Origin: an uncultured Geobacteraceae bacterium
Lineage (GTDB): Bacteria > Desulfobacterota > Desulfuromonadia > Geobacterales > CAIOGM01
NCBI GenBank assembly: GCA_903902345.1
Contig: CAIUUR010000460.1
Span: 1 to 42,492 of the forward strand
Reading direction: 5' to 3'
Length of the DNA: 42,492 nt
The first letter of the stretch is position 1; the number at the start of each line of letters is the position of its first letter. Positions 31,779 to 42,492 of the stretch are shown here, piece after piece. Both the position numbers and the translations under genes were made by a program. The notes beneath the pieces are model-generated. The model was not told where the DNA came from, searched no databases, and was given only the letters and a program-made list of their open reading frames with translations.

Positions 31779-32966
31779 TTACCGGTCCAGTGCCTGGACT
31801 CCCGGCAGGATCTTCCCTTCCAGCAATTCCAGGAAGGCGCCGCCGCCGGTGGAGATGTAGCTCATCTTGTCATCCACCTTGGCTTTCCGGACTGCGGCAT
31901 CGGTGTCACCGCCGCCGATGATGGTGATGGCGTTCAGTCCGGCCACCACGTCTGCTACGGCAAAGGTTCCTCCGGCAAAGGCCTCCATCTCGAAGACCCC
32001 CATGGGACCGTTCCAGATAACGGTTTTCGCGTCCTGCAGCGCTTCGCCGAAGGCCTTGGCCGAGGCGGGCCCCACATCCAGGGCCATCCACTCTGCGGGG
32101 ATATCCTTGATCTCCACCGTACGCTTGTCGGCATCGGCAGCGAACCGGTCGGCCACCACGCAGTCGGTGGGGAGAAGAAACCGGACGTTCTTGGCCTTGG
32201 CATCGGCGAGGATCTTTGTCGCGGTGTCCAGAAGATCATCCTCAACCAGGGACTTGCCGATGGAATACCCCTGGGCCTTGAGGAAGGTGAAGGCCATGCC
32301 GCCGCCGATGATGATGATGTCGACCTTGGAGACGAGTTTCTGAAGTACCTCGAGTTTGCCGGAGACCTTGGCTCCCCCCAGGATCGCCGCAAGAGGGCGC
32401 TCCGGAGATGTCATCGCCTTGTCGAAGTAGGTTAATTCGTTCTTCATAAGGAAGCCGCCGCCGACGACGGGAATCACCTTGGTGATCGCCTCCACCGAGG
32501 CATGTGCCCGGTGGGAGACGGCAAAGGCGTCATTCACGAAGATTTCACAGCCATTAGCCAGGTTCCGGGCGAAGCCGGCATCGTTTTTCTCCTCCCCTGG
32601 GTAGAAACGGACGTTTTCCAGCATCAGCACCTGACCCGGTTGCAATCCGTCCACCAGGGAGGTTACCTCGGGGCCGAAGCAGTCGGGGGCCTGTGTCACT
32701 GGGGTTCCCAGCAGTTCGGAGAGCCGTTGGGCGGCCGGAGCCATGGTGTACTTGGGCTTCTTCTCTCCCTTGGGACGTCCCAGATGGGAGGCGAGGATCA
32801 CTTTGGCTCCCTGTGCCAGGGCGTACTTGATGGAGGGGACCGCGCCGACAATGCGGGTATCTTCGGTTACGTTTCCCTGTTCATCCTGGGGGACATTGAA
32901 ATCCACCCGAATGAAGACTTTTTTCCCCTGGAGGGAACCGAGTTCATCGATGTAGCGGACAGCCAT
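31779..32966 (-). CDS. pgk: phosphoglycerate kinase
   Basis: Pgk (395 aa) transfers phosphate from 1,3-bisphosphoglycerate to ADP. Signatures are [82 protein letters not shown] and the nucleotide-binding [12 protein letters not shown] followed by [26 protein letters not shown] precedes the ATG. A strong hairpin lies between gap and pgk, so transcription of pgk may be partly separated from gap. Confidence 0.97.
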   Translation of the reverse strand: MAVRYIDELGSLQGKKVFIRVDFNVPQDEQGNVTEDTRIVGAVPSIKYALAQGAKVILASHLGRPKGEKKPKYTMAPAAQRLSELLGTPVTQAPDCFGPEVTSLVDGLQPGQVLMLENVRFYPGEEKNDAGFARNLANGCEIFVNDAFAVSHRAHASVEAITKVIPVVGGGFLMKNELTYFDKAMTSPERPLAAILGGAKVSGKLEVLQKLVSKVDIIIIGGGMAFTFLKAQGYSIGKSLVEDDLLDTATKILADAKAKNVRFLLPTDCVVADRFAADADKRTVEIKDIPAEWMALDVGPASAKAFGEALQDAKTVIWNGPMGVFEMEAFAGGTFAVADVVAGLNAITIIGGGDTDAAVRKAKVDDKMSYISTGGGAFLELLEGKILPGVQALDR

Positions 32967-32995
32967 GGCATATCTCCTCTGAAGAATTTATAAAG

Positions 32996-33025
32996 AAAAA
33001 GGGGGAAGTTTAATTCCCCCTTTTT
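32996..33025. terminator. hairpin terminator between gap and pgk
   Basis: AAAAAGGGGGAA (32996-33007) and TTCCCCCTTTTT (33014-33025) form a perfect 12-bp stem with a 6-base loop and T-run arms. Lying inside the glycolytic run, it probably attenuates rather than ends transcription, so that gap mRNA exceeds pgk and tpiA mRNA. Confidence 0.85.
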
Positions 33026-33046
33026 CGGTTTACATCAAATGGTAGC

Positions 33047-34136
<1,090 letters not shown>

Positions 34137-34157
34137 CTAATTATTTGTCTCATTAAT

Positions 34158-35234
34158 TTACGCCGTTATAGGGCGGCCACCGTTTTTGCGGAGTCGCCCG
34201 GCCGCCTCCCGGAGCATCTGTTCGGTTGTGGGCCAGTCCACGCATTTATCGGTGATGGAGACCCCGTATTTGAGCCGGGTCACCTCCGTGGGGATCGGCT
34301 GGTTTCCCTCTTCGATGTTGCTCTCGATCATGACCCCGGTGATGGAGCGGTTGCCGGCCATGATTTGATCGATGACGCTTGTCAGTACCGTCGTCTGTTG
34401 GAGATGATCCTTATTGGAGTTGCCGTGACTGCAATCGACCATCATGGTGGGGAAGAGTCCCGACTTCTCCAGCATCTCCTCGGCGTAGCGGATATCTTCC
34501 GGGAAATAGTTGGGCTTGCGGGAGCCTCCCCGGAGGACCAGGTGGACATCGGGGTTGCCGGTGGTTCGGACGATGGAGGTCCGTCCCTCGCGGTTGACCC
34601 CCAGGAAACTGTGGGAGTGGAGGGCTGCATTCATGGCGTCCAGGGCTACCTGAAGGTTGCCGTCGGTGCCGTTCTTGAAGCCGATGGGGAAGGAGAGACC
34701 GCTGGCCATTTCACGGTGGGTCTGGGACTCGGTGGTCCGGGCGCCGATGGCGCCGAAGGTGAGGTGATCGGCCAGATACTCGGGAGTGATGGGATCCAGC
34801 ATCTCCGTGGCGATGGGGAGCATCATCCGGGTGATATCGCAGAGGAGGTTTCGGGCAATCCCCAGCCCCTTGGATATCTGGTGGGTGCCATTCATGTCCG
34901 GGTCGTTGATGAGCCCCTTCCAGCCCACCGTGGTGCGGGGTTTCTCGAAATAGAGCCGCATGACGATGAAGATCTGATCGGCGATCTCCTCGGCCAGACG
35001 CGCCAAGCGTCCGGCATACTCCAGGGCGCCCTTGGGGTCATGTATGGAGCAGGGGCCCACCACCGCCATGAGCCGGTGATCCCGGTTACGGATGATGTTC
35101 TTCACCTGGCTCCGGCTGGCGCTGACGAACTCGCTGGATTCAATGGAAATAGGAAAGACTTGACGCAGGTCGGCCGGAGCGATGATGGGGGTAATGGAGG
35201 CGACTTTCAGGTTGTTGGTCTTGAGAATGGTCAT
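34158..35234 (-). CDS. 3-deoxy-7-phosphoheptulonate synthase, class I (AroG/F/H type)
   Basis: DAHP synthase (358 aa) condenses PEP with erythrose 4-phosphate, the entry step to aromatic amino acids. Typical features are LMAVVGPCSIHDPKGALEYA, IVMRLYFEKPRTTVGWKGLI, NDPDMNGTHQISKGL, GARTTESQTHREMASGLSFP, FKNGTDGNLQVALDAM, VLRGGSRKPNYF and MVDCSHGNSNKDH. ATG 35234 is chosen because upstream residues are unlike the family, and AGGA lies nearby. Class I enzymes are usually feedback-inhibited by Phe, Tyr or Trp, but which one acts here cannot be read off. It follows a small unknown gene with a gap of 49 bases. With the trp genes 5 kb away it adds precursor supply to the same neighbourhood. Confidence 0.95.
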   Translation of the reverse strand: MTILKTNNLKVASITPIIAPADLRQVFPISIESSEFVSASRSQVKNIIRNRDHRLMAVVGPCSIHDPKGALEYAGRLARLAEEIADQIFIVMRLYFEKPRTTVGWKGLINDPDMNGTHQISKGLGIARNLLCDITRMMLPIATEMLDPITPEYLADHLTFGAIGARTTESQTHREMASGLSFPIGFKNGTDGNLQVALDAMNAALHSHSFLGVNREGRTSIVRTTGNPDVHLVLRGGSRKPNYFPEDIRYAEEMLEKSGLFPTMMVDCSHGNSNKDHLQQTTVLTSVIDQIMAGNRSITGVMIESNIEEGNQPIPTEVTRLKYGVSITDKCVDWPTTEQMLREAAGRLRKNGGRPITA

Positions 35235-35283
35235 GGAGTATCCTGTATACGTAAATTGGGTATAATCTAGCCCTTTTCCGGGG

Positions 35284-35826
35284 TCATGTAAAGGGATTTG
35301 GCTGTCGGGGCTGAAATCGCAGAACAATGTCCGCCGGCATGAGCGATCTGTCGAAGTTGTAATACCAGACATGGTTTCCCTTGGGTCCCATCCCCAGATA
35401 GTTCCAGCCGTGCCTCCCCAGGTAGCGTCGGTAACCTTTGCGCCAGATTTTTTGATTTTCAGCTATGATCAGTATCCCCTTGGGGGAGGATGCGGAACTC
35501 CGGTACGTTTCCAAAAAACTGATGGTTTTGGTAGAGAGGGAAAGGAGCAGGCCTGAAACGCCGCGATCCTCACTCCGGATGAAGGCCCTCATATAATAAT
35601 AGTAGTTACCTTTCGCCATGAAACTGTCGACGTAAACAGTGTTTACTCCGCAAAGCAGACCCGATGAATTTTTTATTGTAAAAAGCACTTCATGCACCCT
35701 GTTTTCTGCTCCCTGGCTATCCAACACCCGGGCAGTCGTCCAGAGATCGATTATTTCAGTTTGCGTCACGGGGTCGATGTTCTGATATACGTTTTCCATG
35801 ATATAGTTGTTGCATTTCGACAGCAT
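35284..35826 (-). CDS. unknown protein, 180 aa, possible acetyltransferase-like fold
   Basis: I do not recognise this protein firmly. It has strand-turn features such as VHEVLFTIKNSSGLLCGVNTV, YYYYMRAFIRSEDRG and the later segment KGILIIAENQKIWRKGYRRY, which recall the layout of N-acetyltransferase-like proteins, then GHHW-type aromatic strands (GNHVWYYNFDRSL). No signal peptide or membrane segment is present. The start is uncertain: ATG 35826 has GGAG 13 bases upstream, and ATG 35799 in the same frame is also possible. It lies 49 bases upstream of DAHP synthase on the same strand, so the two may be cotranscribed. Divergent transcription leads to the PEP-CTERM gene. Confidence 0.6.
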   Translation of the reverse strand: MLSKCNNYIMENVYQNIDPVTQTEIIDLWTTARVLDSQGAENRVHEVLFTIKNSSGLLCGVNTVYVDSFMAKGNYYYYMRAFIRSEDRGVSGLLLSLSTKTISFLETYRSSASSPKGILIIAENQKIWRKGYRRYLGRHGWNYLGMGPKGNHVWYYNFDRSLMPADIVLRFQPRQPNPFT

Positions 35827-35917
35827 AAGTGGTAGCTGACTCCACGATATTTATCCAACTGTCTTCAGGTACATCCAAATAGTGCCGGAGTCAAGCCCCT
35901 AATACGGAGTGTCTGCC

Positions 35918-36589
35918 ATGAAAGCCAGGAATACATTGAACAGCCTGAAGGTTGATGAAAAGCGATTGCTGGCCTATGCGGCCGCGGCAGGGGCGCTGCT
36001 GGCTGCGGCTGGTCCGGCGGATGCCTCGGTGGTGTACGGTGCTGTGGTCAACGGAACGGTGGATGTTGGTACTCCTGTTACCGTCGCTATGGGGGCCGGG
36101 ACGGCGTTTTCTTTCAACCTGACGAATACCAACAATCATCTCTATGGGAACGTAAAGGGGATCGGCTCGGGTGCATCCATCAGGAAATACAATGGTGCGA
36201 CTAATCCTAAAGCGCTGAAGTTTGATCGAAGTGCGTACCTTGCCAATGGCAAATATCAATATGCCACCCATGCAAAACTATTCGGAAATGTCGGCACGTT
36301 ATATCCGTATCAATTTGCACCTTCCAACGGTGGTTACATCGGCGTCAAATTTACCTCTGCCGGCAATCACCACGGCTGGATTAATATCGATACCATAGCG
36401 AGCGATTACAGCTCATATCACGTAAACGATTGGGCCTATGAATCCACTCCCGACGCAGCAATCAAGGTTGGCGACACCGGGGCGGTTACGGTTCCCGAGC
36501 CTGGGTCTTCTGCTCTGGCACTCCTGGCCATGGCTGTCGGGGGGGTGGCGCTCTTTCGCAAGCGCAAGCAGGATGAACAGGGGGAGTAA
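35918..36589 (+). CDS. PEP-CTERM sorting-domain protein
   Basis: This 223-residue protein has an N-terminal export signal (AYAAAAGALLAAAGPADASV) and a mature part rich in Gly, Asn, Tyr and Ser with several beta-strand segments (AFSFNLTNTNNHLYGNV, GYIGVKFTSAGNHHGW). It ends with a PEP-CTERM sorting signal: VPEPG, a hydrophobic stretch SSALALLAMAVGGVALF, then RKRKQ. Such proteins are processed by an exosortase and are linked to extracellular polysaccharide. No exosortase gene is in the window. GGAG eight to nine bases before ATG 35918 sets the start. It appears to be transcribed alone. Confidence 0.88.
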   Translation: MKARNTLNSLKVDEKRLLAYAAAAGALLAAAGPADASVVYGAVVNGTVDVGTPVTVAMGAGTAFSFNLTNTNNHLYGNVKGIGSGASIRKYNGATNPKALKFDRSAYLANGKYQYATHAKLFGNVGTLYPYQFAPSNGGYIGVKFTSAGNHHGWINIDTIASDYSSYHVNDWAYESTPDAAIKVGDTGAVTVPEPGSSALALLAMAVGGVALFRKRKQDEQGE

Positions 36590-36696
36590 CCCTTTATCGA
36601 ACCGCCGTTTTATTCATATTGACAGTCATGTCTCCTCTATAGTATCTTTCCTGTTCTCATTTTACCCTATTTCACCTTCGAGGTAACCTAGATAGC

Positions 36697-38355
36697 ATGC
36701 GCAGCGACATGATCAAGAAGGGGCTGGAGCGGACCCCCCACCGGGCGCTTCTCAAGGCCACCGGAATCCCCCACAGCGAGATGGAGAAGCCGTTCATCGG
36801 CGTGGCCACCAGCTTCACCGACCTGATTCCCGGCCATGTGGGGATGCGCGACCTGGAGCGGTTCATCGAGAAAGGGGTCCATACGGGGGGGGGGTATTCC
36901 CTCTTTTTCGGTATCCCCGGCGTCTGCGACGGAATCTCCATGGGGCACAAGGGGATGCACTACTCCCTCCCCACCCGGGAACTCATCGCCGACATGGTGG
37001 AATCGGTGGCCGAGGCGCACCGCCTGGACGGCCTGGTGCTTCTTACCAACTGCGATAAAATTACCCCCGGCATGCTCATGGCCGCAGCCCGGCTGGATAT
37101 ACCCTGTATCGTCGTCACCGCCGGCCCCATGATGAGCGGACGGGGAGAGGCGGGGCGCAAGTTCTCCTTCGTCACCGACACCTTCGAGGCCATGGCCCGC
37201 TACCGTGCCGGGGTCATCGACGCCAAGGAGTTGCAACTATGCGAGGATAACGCCTGTCCCGGCATGGGCTCCTGTCAGGGGCTCTTCACCGCCAACACCA
37301 TGGCGATCCTCACCGAGACCATGGGGATGAGCCTCCCCCGCTGCGGCACGGCCCTGGCGGTTTCCGCCCTCAAGCGGCGGATAGCCTTCGCCTCGGGAGA
37401 AAAAATCGTCGAACTGGTGAAAAACAACGTTACCCCCCGGAGCATCCTGACCCGGGCCGCCTTCGAGAACGCCATCCGGGTGGATCTGGCCCTGGGTGGC
37501 TCGTCCAATACGGTTCTCCATCTCCTGGCCATTGCCCATGAGGCCGGGGTGGAACTTCCCCTGGAGACCTTCGACACCCTGGCCCGGGAAACTCCCCAGA
37601 TCGCCTCCATGAACCCGGCAGGGAAGCACTTCATGGAAGACCTGGACACCGCGGGTGGGGTCATGGGGGTCCTCAAACAGCTGGGGGACAAGATCATCGA
37701 CAACCCCACGGTCTTCGGCCTTACGACCCACCAACTGGCCGCCAGCGTGAAACAGGTGGACGAAGAGGTCATCCGTCCTCTTTCCAATCCGGTGAAGCAG
37801 GAGGGGGGGATCGCAATTCTTTTCGGCAACATCGCTCCCCAGGGGGCGGTGGTGAAGCAATCCGGCGTCTCCGACGCCATGATGAAGTTCCAGGGGACGG
37901 CCCGCTGTTTCGACGCCGAAGAGCTGGCCATGGCCGCCATCATGGAGGGTCGAATAGTCGCGGGGGACGTGGTGGTTATCCGCTACGAGGGGCCCAAGGG
38001 TGGTCCGGGGATGCGGGAGATGCTGGCCCCCACGGCGGCCATCATGGGGATGGGGCTGGGAGAGTCGGTGGCGCTTATCACCGACGGCCGTTTCTCCGGC
38101 GGCACCCGTGGTCCCTGCATCGGCCATATCTCTCCAGAGGCGGCGGAAGGTGGTCCCATCGCTCTCATCAAGGATGGCGACCGGATAGAGCTGGATATCC
38201 CCAACCGGAAGCTGGAGCTTCTGGTGGATGGTGCGACCCTGCAGGAACGGCTGAGCGGGTGGGTCGCCCCGGAGCCGAAGATCAGTAGTGGCTGGTTGGC
38301 CCGCTACGCCAAGTCGGTTACCTCGGCGTATACCGGCGCGGTGATGAAGGCCTGA
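36697..38355 (+). CDS. ilvD: dihydroxy-acid dehydratase
   Basis: IlvD (552 aa) makes the 2-oxoacid precursors of valine and isoleucine. Iron-sulfur and active-site segments are visible: [93 protein letters not shown] and [22 protein letters not shown]. Length and the [20 protein letters not shown]-terminus are typical. No Shine-Dalgarno sequence is obvious directly before ATG 36697. It begins the ilv block; a repeat region separates it from ilvB. Confidence 0.97.
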   Translation: MRSDMIKKGLERTPHRALLKATGIPHSEMEKPFIGVATSFTDLIPGHVGMRDLERFIEKGVHTGGGYSLFFGIPGVCDGISMGHKGMHYSLPTRELIADMVESVAEAHRLDGLVLLTNCDKITPGMLMAAARLDIPCIVVTAGPMMSGRGEAGRKFSFVTDTFEAMARYRAGVIDAKELQLCEDNACPGMGSCQGLFTANTMAILTETMGMSLPRCGTALAVSALKRRIAFASGEKIVELVKNNVTPRSILTRAAFENAIRVDLALGGSSNTVLHLLAIAHEAGVELPLETFDTLARETPQIASMNPAGKHFMEDLDTAGGVMGVLKQLGDKIIDNPTVFGLTTHQLAASVKQVDEEVIRPLSNPVKQEGGIAILFGNIAPQGAVVKQSGVSDAMMKFQGTARCFDAEELAMAAIMEGRIVAGDVVVIRYEGPKGGPGMREMLAPTAAIMGMGLGESVALITDGRFSGGTRGPCIGHISPEAAEGGPIALIKDGDRIELDIPNRKLELLVDGATLQERLSGWVAPEPKISSGWLARYAKSVTSAYTGAVMKA

Positions 38356-38562
38356 TCCACTGAGGACACTGAAAACACTGAATAAACCGATTACACCGAG
38401 GACACTGATCCACTGAGGACACTGAGCACACTGAAAAGACCGATTACACCGAGTAAAATGATTTTTGGGGACGCAGGCTGCTGCGGAATTTGCATGCAAG
38501 ACAATTAATGACCCGGACTGTCCTCAAGATTTTTCAGTGTATTCAGTGAAATCAGTGGATGG
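38354..38562. repeat. tandem and inverted repeat region between ilvD and ilvB
   Basis: A 53-bp unit (starting GATCCACTGAGGACACTGA) is present twice, 38354-38406 and 38407-38459, with small differences. The right end (TTTTTCAGTGTATTCAGTGA to about 38562) is inverted relative to the CACTGAA motifs in the left part, so the region has MITE-like ends around a 70-bp core. No coding frame is seen. Its structure recalls the elements at 4942 and 12869 but with a different motif (ACACTGA instead of ACACGGAG). Confidence 0.75.
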
Positions 38563-38584
38563 TTAGGGGTTCTGGAGGTTGGCC

Positions 38585-40285
38585 ATGAAAATGAACGGAG
38601 CACGGATACTGCTGGAGTGCCTGAAGAAGGAAGGGGTGGATACCATTTTTGGCTATCCCGGCGGTACCGTCATCAATATCTATGATGAACTCTTCTCCTG
38701 CAAGGAGATACGGCATATCCTGCCGCGTCACGAGCAGGCCGGTACCCATGCCGCTGACGGCCTTGCTCGGGCCACGGGGAAGGTGGGGGTGGCCATCGCC
38801 ACTTCGGGGCCCGGCGCCACCAATACGGTGACCGCCATCGCCACCGCCTACATGGATTCCATCCCCATGGTGATCATCACCGGCCAGGTTCCCACCCCCC
38901 TCATCGGTAATGACGCCTTCCAGGAGGTGGATATCATCGGCATCACCCGTCCCTGCACCAAGCACAGCTTCCTGGTGCGGGATGTGAAGGAGTTGGCGAC
39001 CATCATGAAGAAGGCGTTTCATATCGCCCGGACCGGTCGCCCTGGCCCGGTGCTGGTGGATCTTCCCAAGGATGTCCAGATCGCCCAGACCGAATTTCAT
39101 TATCCCGACACCATCGAACTCCGGAGCTACAAACCCACTGTGGAAGGGCACCCCAGGCAGATCGAGCGGGCCATCTCCATGCTCCTCGCTTCCAAGAAGC
39201 CGGTGGTCTACGTGGGGGGAGGGGCCATTCTGGCCGAAGCGGCCGGTGAACTGACCGCCTTCTGCGACCTTCTGGGGGTTCCGGTGACCACCACCCTCCT
39301 AGGACTGGGGGCCTATCCCGAGGATCGCCCCAATTCGCTCCGGATGCTGGGGATGCATGGCACCTACTACGCCAACATGGCCATGACCGATACGGATATG
39401 TTGGTGGCGGTGGGGGCGCGGTTCGACGACCGGGTAACCGGCAAGCTCTCCACCTTCGCTCCCCACGCCAAGATCATCCATATTGACGTGGACCCCACCT
39501 CCATCAAGAAAAACGTCCGGGTGGATCTTCCCATCGTGGGGGATGTGAAGGATGTGCTGATCAAGATGATCAAGGAAGTCCAGGCCCATCCCGAGAAGGT
39601 GGCTGCGTTCAAGGAGTCGATTCTTCCCTGGAGTGCACAGATCGAGGGGTGGAAGGCCAAGCACCCTCTCACCTACAAGCATGCCGCCTCGGTCATCAAA
39701 CCCCAGTATGTCATCGAGAAACTGCGGGAGCTTTCCGACCCCGATGTCATCGTTACCACCGACGTGGGGCAGCACCAGATGTGGACCGCCCAGTTCTTCA
39801 CCTTTACCAAACCCCGGACCCTCCTGACTTCCGGTGGTCTGGGAACCATGGGGTACGGCCTTCCCGCGGCAATGGGGGCGCAGGCTGCTTTTCCGGAGCG
39901 TCAGGTCATCACCATCTGCGGTGACGGCGGGGTGCAGATGAATATCCAGGAGATGGCGACCCTGGTGCAGAACAAGCTCCCGGTGAAGATCGTCATTCTC
40001 AACAACAACTTCCTGGGGATGGTGCGCCAGTGGCAGGAGCTCTTCTTTGACAAGCGGTACTCCCAGACCTGTATGGAGTTTCCCATCGATTATATCAAGC
40101 TTGCCGACGCCTACGGCGCCAAGGGGTTTCGGGCGACGAAGACCGAGGAAGTTGAAGATATGATCAAGCAGGGGCTCGCCCACGACGGTCCGGTTATCAT
40201 GGAATTCATGATTGCCCGGGAGGAGAAGGTGCTCCCCATGGTCCCGGCAGGGGCTTCCCTGAATGAAATGGTACTGAATGCTTAA
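38585..40285 (+). CDS. ilvB: acetolactate synthase, large (catalytic) subunit
   Basis: IlvB (566 aa) condenses two pyruvates, or pyruvate and 2-oxobutyrate, using TPP, FAD and Mg. The catalytic Glu lies in ILPRHEQAGTHAADGLARAT; GPGATNTVTAIATAYMDS, LIGNDAFQEVDIIGITRPCT, GMHGTYYANMAMTDTDML, ARFDDRVTGKL and the TPP/Mg motif GDGGVQMNIQEMATLVQNK with LNNNFLGMVRQWQELFF are all present. ATG 38585 follows TGGAGGTTGGCC. It is complete and of normal length. The regulatory subunit gene follows after 11 bases. Confidence 0.97.
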   Translation: MKMNGARILLECLKKEGVDTIFGYPGGTVINIYDELFSCKEIRHILPRHEQAGTHAADGLARATGKVGVAIATSGPGATNTVTAIATAYMDSIPMVIITGQVPTPLIGNDAFQEVDIIGITRPCTKHSFLVRDVKELATIMKKAFHIARTGRPGPVLVDLPKDVQIAQTEFHYPDTIELRSYKPTVEGHPRQIERAISMLLASKKPVVYVGGGAILAEAAGELTAFCDLLGVPVTTTLLGLGAYPEDRPNSLRMLGMHGTYYANMAMTDTDMLVAVGARFDDRVTGKLSTFAPHAKIIHIDVDPTSIKKNVRVDLPIVGDVKDVLIKMIKEVQAHPEKVAAFKESILPWSAQIEGWKAKHPLTYKHAASVIKPQYVIEKLRELSDPDVIVTTDVGQHQMWTAQFFTFTKPRTLLTSGGLGTMGYGLPAAMGAQAAFPERQVITICGDGGVQMNIQEMATLVQNKLPVKIVILNNNFLGMVRQWQELFFDKRYSQTCMEFPIDYIKLADAYGAKGFRATKTEEVEDMIKQGLAHDGPVIMEFMIAREEKVLPMVPAGASLNEMVLNA

Positions 40286-40296
40286 GGAGATTAACC

Positions 40297-40788
40297 ATGA
40301 AACATACCATCTCCGTTCTTGTGGAGAATGAATTCGGGGTACTGGCGCGGGTCTCGTCGCTCTTTTCCGGGCGGGGATTCAATATCGACTGTCTGTCCGT
40401 GGCCCCCACCAATGACGAGACCATCTCCCGGATTACCCTGGAGACCAGGGGGGACGAGCAGATCCTGGAGCAGATCAATAAGCAGCTCAACAAGCTCATT
40501 GACGTCATCAAGGTCATCGACTTTACCGACGGGAGCGGCATTGAGCGGGAGATGGCGCTGATCAAGGTGACAGCGGAAGACGAGAGCCGGGCGGAAGTCC
40601 TGCGCATCGTGGATATCTTTCGGGCCAAGATCATCGACGTCACTCCCCGCTCCTATACCATCGAAACTACCGGATCACCGGCAAAAATCAACGCCATCCT
40701 GGAACTGCTCCGCCCCCTGGGACTCAAGGAGCTGGTCAGGACCGGTCCCGTGGCCATCGGTCGTGGCGCCAAGGGATGGAAGGGATAA
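40297..40788 (+). CDS. ilvN: acetolactate synthase, small (regulatory) subunit
   Basis: This 163-residue regulatory subunit (also called IlvH) binds valine through its N-terminal ACT domain (HTISVLVENEFGVLARVSSL, FSGRGFNIDCLSVAPT) and activates the catalytic subunit. The C-terminal domain reads DIFRAKIIDVTPRSYTIE and ILELLRPLGLKELVRTGPVA. AAGGAG precedes ATG 40297. Length matches the usual 160-170 residues. It lies between ilvB and ilvC in one tight operon. Confidence 0.96.
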   Translation: MKHTISVLVENEFGVLARVSSLFSGRGFNIDCLSVAPTNDETISRITLETRGDEQILEQINKQLNKLIDVIKVIDFTDGSGIEREMALIKVTAEDESRAEVLRIVDIFRAKIIDVTPRSYTIETTGSPAKINAILELLRPLGLKELVRTGPVAIGRGAKGWKG

Positions 40789-40813
40789 CAACTAACTACC
40801 ATGGAGGAAGTAA

Positions 40814-41824
<1,011 letters not shown>

Positions 41825-41847
41825 TCGTTTTGCCGTAACAACAGCAA

Positions 41848-41890
41848 AGGCCGGAGGAGTCGCCTGCAGCCGCAGTGCTACCTCCGGCCT
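41848..41890 (+). terminator. long hairpin between ilvC and psd
   Basis: AGGCCGGAGG (41848-41857) pairs with CCTCCGGCCT (41881-41890) around a 23-base loop. No T-run follows, so it may act as a processing or attenuation site rather than a clean terminator. Confidence 0.45.
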
Positions 41891-41916
41891 CGCCTTACCG
41901 TTTCCAAGGGACGTCC

Positions 41917-42492
41917 ATGCGTAACCGTACTACCCTCATCGCCGCCGAAGGATTACAGTTTCTCGTTCCGTCTCTGGGGCTGACCCTGTTGCTGTTCGTT
42001 TTGGCCGACAGCCTCCCCTTTCTCTATTATGTGGGGGGATTCACCTCCGTCGTTTCCCTCTTCATCGCCTTCTTCTTTCGTAATCCCAAGCGGGACTGCT
42101 CCGCTGCGGGAAATGCCGTGGTTGCTCCTGCCGATGGTGTCGTCATCTACCTGGGACCGGCCCTGGAGGAGCGCCTGGGAATGGAGATGACCAAAATCAG
42201 CATCTTCATGTCGGTCTTTAACGTCCATATCAACCGCGTGCCGGTATCTGCCAGAGTCTTGGATACCTTTTATACTCCCGGTAAATTTCTGGATGTGCGG
42301 GACGATCGCGCCACCTTCGAAAACGAGCGGAGCGGGATGGTTCTGGAAACCGCCAAGGGATTAAAAATGGTGGTGGTACAGGTGGCTGGTCTCATCGCCC
42401 GACGGATCGTCTGTTATGCGAAGCAGGGGGATCAATTGGCGCGGGGACAACGGTATGGGCTGATCCGTTTCGGTTCGCGACTGGACGTCTAC
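41917..42492 (+). CDS. psd: phosphatidylserine decarboxylase, short form (3' end outside window)
   Basis: ATG 41917, behind AAGGGA, opens a frame that remains open to the window edge (192 codons). The protein has an N-terminal hydrophobic hairpin (about residues 13-50: LQFLVPSLGLTLLLFVLA, VGGFTSVVSLFIAFFF), then FRNPKRD, VVAPADGVVIYLG, KISIFMSVFNVHINRVPV and the C-terminal LIRFGSRLDVY. The Gly-Ser in RFGSR is the expected self-cleavage site that makes the pyruvoyl cofactor. It decarboxylates phosphatidylserine to phosphatidylethanolamine in the inner membrane. This is the short (archaetidylserine-decarboxylase-like) group. In Geobacter-type genomes ilvC-psd adjacency is usual, with pssA expected next. 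Confidence 0.92.
   Translation, partial: MRNRTTLIAAEGLQFLVPSLGLTLLLFVLADSLPFLYYVGGFTSVVSLFIAFFFRNPKRDCSAAGNAVVAPADGVVIYLGPALEERLGMEMTKISIFMSVFNVHINRVPVSARVLDTFYTPGKFLDVRDDRATFENERSGMVLETAKGLKMVVVQVAGLIARRIVCYAKQGDQLARGQRYGLIRFGSRLDVY

Overview
The window reads as a chromosomal segment of a Geobacter-like bacterium (Geobacterales/Desulfuromonadales). This is an inference from gene content and order, not from a search. The supporting signs are a high-GC coding style, the block gap-pgk-tpiA-secG-tRNA-Leu, the block ilvD-ilvB-ilvN-ilvC-psd, a trp cluster carrying a second TrpB (TrpB2) and ferredoxin-linked indolepyruvate oxidoreductase genes, a PEP-CTERM protein, and many small palindromic repeats between genes.

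Layout. 1-558 is the 3' end of metX (homoserine O-acetyltransferase). 774-3356 is a ruined type I restriction-modification locus: a truncated hsdM, a remnant of the hsdR 5' end, and between them a segment flanked by a perfect 41-bp direct repeat. That segment holds an AT-rich two-gene minus-strand module of unknown function and a small plus-strand ORF. 3465-9452 holds a DMT-type permease, a periplasmic FKBP isomerase, glgA, a Tim44-like membrane protein and a tail-anchored protein of unknown function. 9617-15975 holds recG (with an AbrB-like N-terminal extension), a Uma2-family gene, ovoA (ovothiol synthesis) and tlyA.

16058-29260 is an expanded tryptophan cluster, all on the plus strand: trpE, a VapBC-like pair, trpG, Uma2, trpD, Uma2, trpC, iorA, iorB, a paaK-like arylacetate-CoA ligase, trpB2, trpF and trpB. 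No trpA follows trpB. The 5' end of trpB has been triplicated in 49-bp steps, giving two short overlapping ORFs ahead of the real start. Next come a probable structured leader RNA and a lytic transglycosylase lipoprotein (29346-30086).

30310-35826 is on the minus strand: tRNA-Leu(GAG), secG, tpiA, pgk and gap, then DAHP synthase and a small unknown protein upstream of it. 35918-42492 is on the plus strand: a PEP-CTERM protein, the branched-chain amino acid genes ilvD, ilvB, ilvN and ilvC, and the 5' part of psd, which runs off the window.

Metabolically the window joins lower glycolysis, entry to the shikimate pathway (DAHP synthase), tryptophan and Ile/Val synthesis, and probably reversible arylacetate/arylpyruvate interconversion. 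The most interesting features are the composition of the trp cluster, the trpB start triplication, the folded leader at 29360-29428, the RecG fusion and the repeat-flanked module in the dead restriction locus.
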